A stretch of DNA of 64,000 nucleotides from positions 70,096,984 through 70,160,983 of the forward strand of contig NC_088300.1 of the NCBI RefSeq assembly GCF_032854445.1, written 5' to 3'. Shown here in pieces: positions 26,460 through 36,487 of the stretch. The notes beneath the pieces are model-generated. The model saw only the letters and a list, made by a program, of their open reading frames with translations. It was not told the origin of the DNA and searched no databases. The stretch's first letter is position 1, and each line of letters opens with the position of its first letter. Source of the stretch: Liolophura sinensis. Lineage: Eukaryota > Mollusca > Polyplacophora > Chitonida > Chitonidae. Position numbers and translations under genes: made by a program.

Positions 26460-27149
26460 TCACACCTGGAAGATACATGTTATTAATAAATATATTATAA
26501 CTAATAATTAACCAAGGTCTCAAGTACGAGGCCACAATGCATAGCCTTTGGTTGTAATAATAAGGGGGACGGTACTTCGCATTACCAAGGAGTGTCTCAC
26601 CTCTAATGGTGATGAGTGTAGGGCATGGGTCATCTGACATCGTGTTGCCCAATTTCTTTAAAATGGTGTATCTCACGGCCTCTTAAGAATTCCAGATTAA
26701 AAATGCCAATGCCCCTTCAGGTCTGCACGGACCTCTCCTCTGAAGCAACTCTGGTTATGTTCCTTGTTGTCTTATAATGCCATAGTTTAGAATTTTTCAC
26801 TCGTATGACAGCTGTCGGGTTTATGGATGAAGGAAAACGGAATGGCCAGACTACACCACAGACTTTCGACAGGTACCTACTAGCATAGATGACTGTATGC
26901 CATCTTAATTTACAGTTGGATAATTTATGCATGTGGGTGGGGTGCATAACAGAATGGGTAGTTGGTGAATATATCCTGGTCTGTTTTAATGAAGTGAGAC
27001 GTTCTGGCTAGGCAATCACATACTGACACAGTAGGAAAAATAAAACATTGTTGTATCCTTGGCCAGGTCATTACTTGCATAGTCCAGTCATAGTCTGGTG
27101 TCTTATACATAGTATGAGACACCAAATGGCCCCAAAGATGGCCCCAAAG
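26460..27149. other. Non-coding flank upstream of FANCE exon 1
   Basis: No supported exon. At 27124-27160 there is a short tandem GATGGCCCCAAA repeat abutting the inverted-repeat element that follows. The FANCE promoter or a 5' non-coding exon may be here or further upstream, but nothing in the sequence fixes it. Confidence 0.4.
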
Positions 27150-27445
27150 ATGGCCCCAAGCCAACGTCAGAGCGCACTCTATTTAAAAAGCTGATGCAGT
27201 TACAGTGGAAATTTGTCATGAAGTTCGAGACAAAAATTACCCTTCAAATACGTCAAGGCCTTGTTCTTTACTTTTTTGTCTGTCAATTTATCACAAGCAC
27301 AACGGGATCGGCTATTTATTGATATTGGTCTTTGGTAATGCTGAAAGCCACCTGCTCTACTAACAGCCTCGGCATATTTGGCAAGAGCAGGTAACTGCAT
27401 CAGTTTTTGAAATGGAGCGCGCTCTGAGGTTGGTTTCGGGGTCAT
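27150..27445. mobile_element. 296-bp inverted-repeat element
   Basis: The two ends are inverted copies of about 55 bp. The left end has ATGGCCCCAAGCCAAC and TCAGAGCGCACTC, then GCTGATGCAGTTAC. The reverse complement of the right end has ATGACCCCGAAACCAAC and TCAGAGCGCGCTC, then CTGATGCAGTTAC. Identity is about 80% or more by eye. It contains an open frame of 81 codons on the minus strand that overlaps the right repeat; I do not recognise it. It is probably a MITE or an inverted duplication. Confidence 0.65.
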
Positions 27446-28180
27446 CCTTAATCGAACAAAATTTTTCCCACACCTACAAGTTAAAATGTCAGAGCAATCT
27501 CGGGTTATGTAGATGGAGAATTTTAAATCTGAGGATGTTATTGTGTGACAGAATGTAACTCTCAGTATCGACCATTACGAACAGAGAGTTACATACCGCA
27601 ACTGGTCAATTCATTGCTTGCTTTGTTGTTGTAGTTTACCGCCTGTGAGATCTGCTATCGCAACAGCAGTATTATGTATATCTGCATGAATCTGCTGAAG
27701 TGCCGCTGCATTATCACTTACTCACTGTTCACGTCCACGCTCTAATCAGATATGAGTGTGGAGGAGTAGGAGGTAAATGTTGATCATAACAATGCGATTC
27801 CTTTCGTTTTCGGGAAATGACAGGGTAACCATATAGTGAGCGCACAACAAAGGGAGCTAAATCTTCGAAGGGCAATGAAAACCAAAAAAGTGAAGGAAAC
27901 CACCATGTTATCTCCCATATGATGGAATCGCATCCCTGTTATAAAAGCGATGGGGAGAAGGATAAACCCATGTGCTTTAATAGTGGTTTTACCTGAAAAA
28001 CTTTTGTTTTAATTTACAAGTTTGTTTACTTTCTCTCTACCTAATCTGTTTTAAGATTAGATAGGCCTGCCCGTGAGCGCTAACTTTTCCCGGTAATTCC
28101 CCATATACATGTATATAGCATCAGGGCAGAACAAGAAAGGCGGTGGATTAACCATGTATGTTAGATATGATATTGTCTTG
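27446..28180. other. Non-coding intergenic stretch
   Basis: No supported gene. The sequence is AT-rich and single-copy as far as I can see. Confidence 0.4.
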
Positions 28181-28189
28181 CTCTATCAG

Positions 28190-28276
28190 TAGTCCCTACG
28201 CCCGGTTTTCCTCCCACCATAATGCTGGCTTACGTCATAAAAGTGAAATATTCATGAGTATTCAAATAAATAAATC
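28190..28276 (+). mobile_element. SINE 3' fragment
   Basis: It carries the body motif CACCATAATGCTGGC, then AGTGAAATATTCATGAGTA, and ends in AAATAAATAAAT. The head and 5' body are missing. Confidence 0.75.
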
Positions 28277-28433
28277 AGTAGTCCAGCTTGAGGGCACCTT
28301 GGCTCCGATTTGTCTCTACAGTTCGTGGACTGTGGTGACTTTAGAATCCTATTGGAACGATGGTATGGTCATTTAGGCCTATAGGACTACAGGACGACAC
28401 TGCTGTCTCTAGTATACTCCAAAAATTAATATG

Positions 28434-28648
28434 TTAATTTTAACAGAAGTCTGTTGTCTGAGTGATGTCAGGATGTATTCTGCTAATACAGCACATTATT
28501 CTGTTCAGTATAACACACATTCTACTAATTCAACATAAAGATTCTAGTGGACAAACAGAATATTATGTTGAAAACGACAGAATATTGTGTTATAATAACA
28601 GAATACAATTTAGCATCAATCGAACAACAGATTTTTTGTTAAAATGAA
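28434..28648. mobile_element. MITE-like element, copy 1
   Basis: A 215-bp element with terminal inverted repeats of about 48 bp (TTAATTTTAACAG… and the reverse complement of …TTAAAATGAA). Both arms contain TCTGTTGT and GTATTCTG. The interior is AT-rich with repeated ACAGAATA. A homologous copy lies at 35191-35400. It is bordered by TTAA-containing sequence. Confidence 0.7.
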
Positions 28649-28899
28649 CAGATTAATTTCTTAATTGTATTTCTTATTGATATTACAGATATTTTACATC
28701 GACAGACATGATATATCGTTTCATCATTTCTCCCAAGATGATGAGTTTTTGTCCTTACTATCAAGGCGTTCTTGAAGGTTGTTATCATTCGACTAAGGGT
28801 TACTTCCAGTGTTTTGGTATCCAAAACAAACTGATTATATTGGCCACACTTAAAATGTACCAATCAGTTGATAAGGAAATAGCATCGTAAAGACAGAAA

Positions 28900-29495
28900 T
28901 AAACTTTTTGAAGGCTGGTAAGAAAATCTTCTTTCATAATAAATTCACTGAATGCAACACCATTATAGACACCTGGAAAATGGTGAATGAATTCTTAAAT
29001 AGAAGAAAGAAATCTACTGACCTACATGTAGGTCTGCGTTCTATAATTAACGATCAGGAAATAACTGATGACCGCCCAATATTCCTGTAAAATTTATTAT
29101 TGATTTCTATTGCTCAATAGCATATACTTTATCTGATAAGATTCATCGGACAAGTTCAACGTTTAGTGTCTGTCTTTAAGGCAACTTTGACAATAATTTG
29201 GAATTCAATATATGTAGCCTACTTCTTTCTTAATATCCGTCATATATAGTTAATTTATCTTTCCAGTCTGGTGTTGTGCCTACCGATATAAAAATAGTCA
29301 AAGTCACTCCAGTTTATAAATCTAGAAATGATAAACTAATGGAAAACTAGAGACAAATCTCTGTGCTCCCAACATTTAGTAAAATCTTAGAAAAAATGCT
29401 GCCACAAATGTATTATAATTTTTAGAAGACTTTACTATAGCATACTGTAATCAATTCAGATCGAACCATTCAACATGTGTTGTGATATTGTCACT
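28900..29495 (+). pseudogene. Decayed non-LTR retrotransposon (LINE) ORF2 fragment
   Basis: A stretch near 28917-29050 translates to GKKIFFHNKFTEC, TWKMVNEFLNRRKKSTDL, typical of the linker before the reverse-transcriptase domain in jockey/CR1-like LINEs. From 29255 another stretch gives SGVVPTDIKIVKVTPVYKS and then RQISVLPTFSKILEKM, the start of the RT domain (consensus YRPISVLP…SKILEK, with a stop where Y is expected). NQFR.NHST follows near 29450. Stops and frame breaks throughout, and the catalytic region is absent, so it is inactive. Confidence 0.8.
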
Positions 29496-29603
29496 ATATG
29501 TGTACACTTACCATAAATGTCAGTATACATCAAAAAATATCACGAGGGTATACATACCAGACTGTTTTTTATATAAAAGCCAAAGTACTTAACATTATAC
29601 AAC

Positions 29604-29830
29604 TATTGCATGTTTCAGAGTGGAACATCTTGATTTTCATCACTCATGCAGTAATTGTTTATTATACCGGATAACCCATCACTCAAGATTTCATTTACGT
29701 TTCCATAGGTGAATGGGTTAGGGTAGGCCTGTGTTTGGACAGACTCTGAAACATGCAATAATTTTGTTACAAGTATTATACAAGATAACCCATCAATCTG
29801 GACATTATTTACATCAATACGTCAGTGGAT
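29604..29830. repeat. 18-bp inverted repeat with an internal diverged direct repeat
   Basis: TATTGCATGTTTCAGAGT at 29604-29621 is the exact reverse complement of 29743-29760. A second relation overlaps it: TTATACCGGATAACCCATCA (29660) and TTATACAAGATAACCCATCA (29775) start two diverged direct copies of about 50 bp. It may be a small non-autonomous element. Confidence 0.6.
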
Positions 29831-32800
29831 TGCTGTCATTTGCGTCTACCACAGGTACAAATCATCAGCGCCCAACACCTTGAACTGATGTGGGTCTGTC
29901 ATGTTAGCAGATTCTCTCTGACTTCTCAGAAACAATGATTACTAAAACAGCGACTCTCAAATCAGACGGCAGATATGACGTAATACAACTCAAAGGGGAG
30001 ACTACCTTAGACGCGACCAAAAATAAATGTGATGTAGTATGTTTATCATGCTACAATGCACTTGTTTCTTTAATAACGTCACAGCGTGCAACATAACGAA
30101 ATTCTGAACCCCACGCGACGTGATATTATCCAATGGGGGGAAGAAAAATTTGCATTAGGTATAATAAGTATTGATGTTGGGTTTACTTTTATGACCAAAC
30201 TTTTAATGATCTGCTCTGTGTCAATGCTTTGAGGGTCAGGATCGATTGAGATGACATAAAGCATAATGTACATCATGGATCATGTATATGTGCATTGTTC
30301 GGATTGATTTTACAATCCTTTTACGGTATTTTTGTCATTATATTTGTGAAGTTTTACAGCATATGAGTCAGACATACAATATGGTATCGTGAAAAACAAT
30401 GGCCTGCTGTATTGGCGTCATACATGGCCATTTACTGAGTTCAATGGTCAAGTAGTTCGTATAAATGTTCGGTGTCAACGAGAGAGAGTGATATACAGGT
30501 CAAAGAGGCATGTACCTCAATTTTCTGTCAAAAAATCTATATTCGCCAATCAAATAAAATTTTCTGTATTATGAAGAATATCTCGTATTGTTGTCTTTCA
30601 GTATTAAAATATCACACACGTAACTAGGTAAAGTGAAAATTTTGAAAACGTCATATTGCTACCCGCGCCATTACGCAGATCAGTGTCCCATGCACGGGCA
30701 AAGCTGATATATATTTTGTGAAAGTAAATTATTTGAACTATTATAAAATAATACAAAAATATTACGTATGAGTGTAGTAATATAGATAAGCATTAAATTA
30801 GGATTTGTGAAGAAATTGTAGATTAGAAATTGAGTGTGTCTTTATAAACTCTCAAGATCTTTGAATTTTTAGTAATACATATAGATTCCCGTTAGTAAAT
30901 ATGTCGGCATTTCTAGACACTGTTTACATAGACCTGCACATTCTTAAGGAGACGCTACTTTAATATGATGGAATATATAGTATGTTAAAGCTACGTTAAA
31001 CCATGTAAGAAAACACGTGACGTGACGTCTGCACGAACACAACAAGGACAAAAAAGACCTGACAGTTCAAAATAGAATGCTACACGATGTATACACTTTA
31101 ATGTTGACTATTGATTTAAGCAGCTGTGTAAATGTTAACACTGCATGCATGACTAACGCACAAGTTTGGACGGCAGTTTATTGCGCATGCACAAAATCGA
31201 TTCTTACCTCACACACTGTTTTGGAGGAAAAACACCTGTGTACCTGGGCAGATTGAACGATATCAGCTATTGTAGACTATAAAAGAAAACAACCCCGAGT
31301 GATTTTCAAAATCTTGATAACGGCTGTTAAAGTACCTATAATGCTTGTATAATATAGCAGTACTTTTATTTATATATGATGGCACGGGATTGAAAAAGAA
31401 TTGAAATAATAAATATCATACTCAAACTGAGTTTCGGTCACTATGTTTACGCTATATTTTTCATGCGTTTCAGGCAGCATGTCTTGTTTTGTTTTGTTTT
31501 TTTTTTTGTTGTTTTTTTTTTGGCTTATTTCATGCACGTACTTCTACCTACATAGTTATTTAGGCTTATGTATTCCATCTCCTACCTACTCTCCTGATGA
31601 TGGTGCACTCATAAAGACCGAAATATAGATTGACTACGAATCCTATACTGGGAGTTATCAGCTTCTTTGGCATTTAGGCGTGTTTGTCTGTTGACAAGCA
31701 TGTGGACAGGAGATCTCAGTATGGAATCAAAGTCTGATGTCCATCGGTGTCATGAAGAAGAATGAGCTTATAAAAAGTACAATAGTAACTATGACGCTTT
31801 CTGTCGACTTATAAGTGCAGGTCATGAGTGGTGTATTCTCTCCCTGTGTTACAGGTGTCTGCACCGTCCTTAGTTAGGCGTGGATCAGATCAATATATGG
31901 CAGTTCAGGTGTCCGGAATAGCACATCTATTCTCTGCATACGTCCTTCCCCCCAGCTGTTGTACATGAGCGCGCAATAACCCGTCAATATTATTCACTGC
32001 ATGCCTACAGCATATATACAAAATATACATCATAAACTTATTCGGAGTCGAATTTCAACGCGATCTGCGGAATGCACAAGTCACTTTTATCGAAAATAAA
32101 CACGCAGTCCAAATAGCCATTAGCAAGTAAGGGTGTATGAAACTTTCATCAATATGGAGTAGGATACATTTAAAACTACCTGACCCTTCATCAACCAGCA
32201 GAACCTTGCCTTGCAGGCGTAGTGCGGAGTGTAATACTGCAGTGGACATTTTGATATTTGTTCACCAAACCCTTAACAGACCGTTAAACTATTTTTGTTT
32301 AGCTTGCTTCTGTCTGGGTCCATTAGGTTATCACCAAGTTTAGCGTCTGTTAAAATCATTGACTTATAATAATTCTTCATTTAAATTCATGTCATACAAG
32401 TATTATTTCACCAGTCAGAAAATCCTTTAACAAAAAAGATAACTAAGGCCATTAACTTGTAATCCGATGTGTCCCACTAGACGTTTTCGAAATAATTCCG
32501 AAACACTGACAACTTTTCGCTAAAGCGGGATTCCCTTCCCGAAGTTATTGAAATATTCTTCTCTCTGTAATAACAATTAAATACATTTTATATACAGTAG
32601 GTAAAATGTATGTGTTCGTATTTTGCCTTATTATTCATAATAAGTTATCCAGCAATGATTTCTGACAACTAATTCTTCAATCGGTAGTCGCTAATTCTCC
32701 TAACGCTTGTCAAATGGTAAGGTAGTTCGTGATGTATGTTGAGTGTGTGTGTATTTAAAAGTTGCATCTTAGATTATGTAAAGAAAATAAGATTTTTGGC

Positions 32801-33626
32801 GAGTAAAATGTATTTGTTAAAATTTCAATTCTCCCAGAATTTTTGCGTACACGTGGACCAAGACATCTTATGGTTAAACTAACAGGTGTTACACAATTCA
32901 GAGTTCAAAATAAGCCAATTTATTTAATCGCTTTATATTGTACATTGCTTTGAAAGACAGGTTCGTAACGTCCAAAACCACAAAGAAACTGAGGCGATTG
33001 GTCCCACCGTCTCGCATCTGCCACGCCTTTACATGGTCCATGACAGTATAGCAATTGACATCAATAACTTGACAATGGTCGTGAGAACATTCATCCGAAA
33101 GTTAACTTGACAAAGATCATAAGAATACGAATACATCAATATGCATTCAAGAGGTAGGGCAAGGACTGGACCTGTGATCTTAAAACACAGATGAGACAGA
33201 GGATGTTAAACACATTGCATTCGACTGACCTGTAGGTCGATTTCTAACTTGGCTGAAACATGTGGTGTGAATTCCAAAATGTTCAGGCCAACAGCAGAAT
33301 ATTTATTTACTTGATTGTTATTTAAAGATCAAACTCAAAAAAGTCACATGTGATATTTGGCCGTCAGTTTTCTCTGTAGAGGAAACTGGAGTGCCCGGGG
33401 TAAAACCCCGGCCTTTGATAAGTTACTCACAAGCTTTCACACGTGTGACTTACAGATATTCACACAATATTAGTGGAAGACAAGAGGTCTTCAATGAACA
33501 CTAAAATACAACAGACTAGTCTCTTCATCTGCTTATTATCACCAAGGCCGCACCAACAATAACTTGGAGCCATTCTACAGATTTCCTGTCCAATATTGGG
33601 ATTGTTTCTGCAGCTCATGAGTTCTC
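29831..33626. other. Intergenic stretch without a supported gene
   Basis: About 3.8 kb of AT-rich sequence. I see a T-rich tract at 31482-31530, followed near 31590 by CCTGATGATGGTGCACTC…AAGACCGAAATA, a type of motif often found at the edges of retroelements, but nothing coding. A short hairpin CCGGGGTAAAACCCCGG lies near 33395. Confidence 0.4.
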
Positions 33627-33871
33627 GGGATTAAAGTATTTCACGCCGTACCGAAGAATATTTCATTTATACGACGGCGGCCAGCATTATGGTGGGAGGA
33701 AACCGGGCAGAGCCCGGCGGAAACCCACGACCATCCGAGAGGAAGCCAACATGAGCTGGACTTGAACCCACAGCGACCATGTTGGTGAGAGGCTCCAGGG
33801 TAATTGCGGCGCGCTGGTGTGCTAACCCCATGAACCCCCTCGGCCACGGAGGCCCCGTTGGGATTAAAGTA
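33627..33871 (-). mobile_element. Full-length SINE with target-site duplication
   Basis: The element occupies 33639-33859 (minus strand) between perfect 12-bp direct repeats GGGATTAAAGTA at 33627-33638 and 33860-33871. In sense orientation the head has a Pol III A box (TGGCCGAGGGGG) and B box (GGTTCAAGTCC) of a tRNA type. It is followed by the body (GGGTTTCCGCCGGGCTCTGC, ATAATGCTGGCCGCCGTCG) and the tail TACGGCGTGAAATAC. It is the reference copy for the other fragments in the window. Confidence 0.9.
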
Positions 33872-34547
33872 AACGAGTCGTTGTAGATCTTGTATACTTG
33901 CATCTAAAATTTTTGCTTAAATCAGCAAAATGTAATGTCCTTAATAAGGCATATAACAACCACCATATAAAACCTAATTAGACAATTCTGAAGTGTTTAC
34001 AAGTCGGACTGACTGTCACTTATACTGCTTGCCTCAAGAATAGCTGTTCATCACGCTCAGACTACTAGTAATCTTGCCAACTTTCGAGAGCAATCGGATA
34101 TTGTGGAGTGAATGTTGTTCCGACTGTCTGCAGACTATCACCGTTATAGGGAATACAAGTGGGATTAGCTCATTTTGTAGACAACTAGCAACACAGAGGT
34201 GTTATATGGACAGTGAAATGTCTTCCAGTTTTATTTACTTCAATTTACACTTGGCTCTCAGCTGTATTTCGGAAACACGATATTCAATATCATTCAATGT
34301 CAAACACGATGTCATTAAGTCTACCAGCTAAACTCACTCTATCAAGCAGAATACATAGCCATGTATATGACCTCTATCTTAACCGGCCCATTGTCACAGA
34401 AATAATAATATTTGTATGAATGTTTCTAACTGCATAATACGGAGACATCAGTTCCATGTTCACGGAAAATGGACACTATCAGCCACCGAGCCGCTTGGGT
34501 GTGTTCCGTGTGATGGCCATACACTATGACAACCAACATCTCCTGAA

Positions 34548-34738
34548 AGTGTGTGTGTGTGTGTGTGGGGATGGGGGGAGGGGGGGGGGGGAGGGGGGTC
34601 TTACTTGGCCGAGTTGGGGGGGGGGGGATGCACGCTATCACGGCGCAATGACCCAGGAGCCTCACCAATGCGTCGCTATGAGTTCAAGTCTAGCTCATGC
34701 AGGCTTCCTCTCCGGCCATACGTGGGATGGTCTCTAGG
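34548..34738 (+). mobile_element. GT/G-rich tract followed by a SINE 5' fragment
   Basis: 34548-34600 is a (GT)n run merging into long G runs. From about 34605 a SINE head follows (GGCCGAGTTGG as A box, then a G run, then GAGTTCAAGTCTAG as B box), with body sequence up to TACGTGGGATGGTCT, where it stops. The 3' half is missing. Confidence 0.75.
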
Positions 34739-35190
34739 GCCCTAAATAATCCTCCTAACTGTGTAAACTTCGCCAATATTAATAAAAGCTTCTACACAGT
34801 AGACACTAAGTTTGGACAATTATCTGATGGCTCGTTTGTAATGAAATATTTAAAATTCATATATCATACGATTTGCCTGTTACATCCTTACAAGTTTAAA
34901 ATGTTCAATGCTGTTTTCGAACTCTATTATTTGTATATATGGTCTGAAAAGCGTTAAAAGTCGTTAGTTTCATTCTCATGTCGAAAGCCCTAACTGGCTT
35001 TGACGTTAAACCTCGATCATTCATTACATCCTATATTCATTCAACCCTAGCCTAGGTTAGTGAATCCCGCCTCCACTGCTCTCGTCATCTTGCCAGGCGG
35101 CAAAATGTGGATGACTGCGCCTTATAGGGCCATTTAGGTGGCCTTGAAAAACAGAATAATATCACATGTTATCCACCACTCTCAAGAAAT

Positions 35191-35400
35191 AATTAACAGA
35201 AAGTCTGTTGTTTTGGTCATACTAGGACGTATGCTGTTATTCCAACAGATTATTCTGTTAAATATGTCACAAATATTCTATTAATTCAGCATGAAAATTG
35301 TATTGGGCTAACAGGATATTATCATGTTGAATATCACACAAAATTATAATAACAGAATACATTCTAGCATCACTCAGACAACACTTTCTGTTAAAATTAA
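35191..35400. mobile_element. MITE-like element, copy 2
   Basis: Homologous to 28434-28648. It has the same terminal inverted repeats (AATTAACAGAAAGTCTGTTGT at one end, …TTTCTGTTAAAATTAA at the other) and the same interior order, including CAGAATACATTCTAGCATCA. Confidence 0.7.
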
Positions 35401-35635
35401 CACATTATTTTTAGTGTTGCACGCTCGTTCTGTGGATGATATTCGGCGTGTCACATGTGGGAAATATTACACTGTTTTCTCACTAAAACGCCGTTCCTAT
35501 GACACAAGGCATTCTGACACAAACAACACCCACTAACCGTATACTGACACCCGGTCGACCAACGCTCGGGCTCTCTTATGTTCAACATCAAGACAGGAAA
35601 TAGCGAGATTGCCTTTTTTGTCTTAGGCGTGACCC

Positions 35636-35702
35636 AACTTGAACTTGAACCCAGATCTGGTGGCTCGTAACATGTTCTCCCTCACCACTTGGCCACCGCA
35701 GA
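35636..35702 (-). mobile_element. tRNA-like head of a diverged SINE
   Basis: On the minus strand GGTGGCCAAGTGGTGAGG resembles an A box and GGGTTCAAGTT a B box, at a spacing compatible with a tRNA-derived promoter. No body follows. I do not think it is a functional tRNA gene because no cloverleaf closes. Confidence 0.45.
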
Positions 35703-36291
35703 AAGGCTCCATTTTACCACTGAGTATACGTTACTAAGTTAAATGTAACTGTGGGCCTGTTGTTAAACCAGCGTTCACAACATGACTGATTTTTCCCGGG
35801 AAATAGCTTTGTGTTTAAAATATATAAGATCAGCTGCGCTTTGATCGGCTATATATATGTATTTTAAAACGAAATAACTAAGTCGACGGTTGGGCGAGGC
35901 AACTGTTGCTATAGGTCCAGATGTTCAGCCTCAAACATCGGCTGTTTAAACAACTGAACGCCTACTGGGATGAACTGAAAACTATTGACCAGGGCCTGAC
36001 CACGTGACATGGTAACAGTCGTCTGCCCAATAGACAGCCTATCCACATGCGCTTTGGAGCCAGTTCATTTCCCGGGAACAAGGTTACACAGTGTTACCGA
36101 GGACAAACTTTCTGTTTCCATCACACAGGAATACCTGAGTGTAACTTCATTGTTTTAAACGAAATATCCACTTATGTTCCTAAAAGAAACTTATGACCAT
36201 CATGGATATTGTCAGTGATGTTGGACAATTGGTTAATTGTGGAGGATAAGCCTTCTGTACATGGACAACATAACTACACCTAGCCGACATT

Positions 36292-36487
36292 ATGTTTAAG
36301 AGGACTCAGCCCGATGTGTATTCCGTGCAGTATTTAGTGGCACGGAAACAGGATTCCGGCATCGCCTCATCTCGGCAGAAAGTGTTGTGGCTGATTGTCG
36401 GTGCTTTGCTGCTGATTAGTATAGTGACTATCAGCATTGTATTGGGCGTTGTGTATGCTCGCTGGGAGGACCACGCATTGTTTGAGG
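36292..36487 (+). CDS. Exon 1: N-terminal tail and first membrane segment
   Basis: 65 codons plus 1 nt. About 30 residues with a net positive charge (RQK just before the membrane) precede a hydrophobic run from VLWLIVGALLL to VVYARW. It reads as a type II signal-anchor rather than a cleaved signal peptide. The ATG is the first in frame. The donor is GAGG|GTAAGT, and the intron that follows is 7.5 kb. Confidence 0.85.

Noticed and set aside
27200-27445. 81-codon minus-strand frame as an extra FANCE 5' exon
   Set aside because: Its start lies in the terminal repeat of an inverted-repeat element and it shows no similarity to the FANCE N-terminus.
33395-33412. CCGGGGTAAAACCCCGG hairpin as a terminator
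   Set aside because: It is a short stem in eukaryotic DNA with no adjacent gene end; it may be chance.
35636-35702. tRNA gene
   Set aside because: A and B box-like motifs are present but no cloverleaf or acceptor stem closes; it fits a decayed SINE head.
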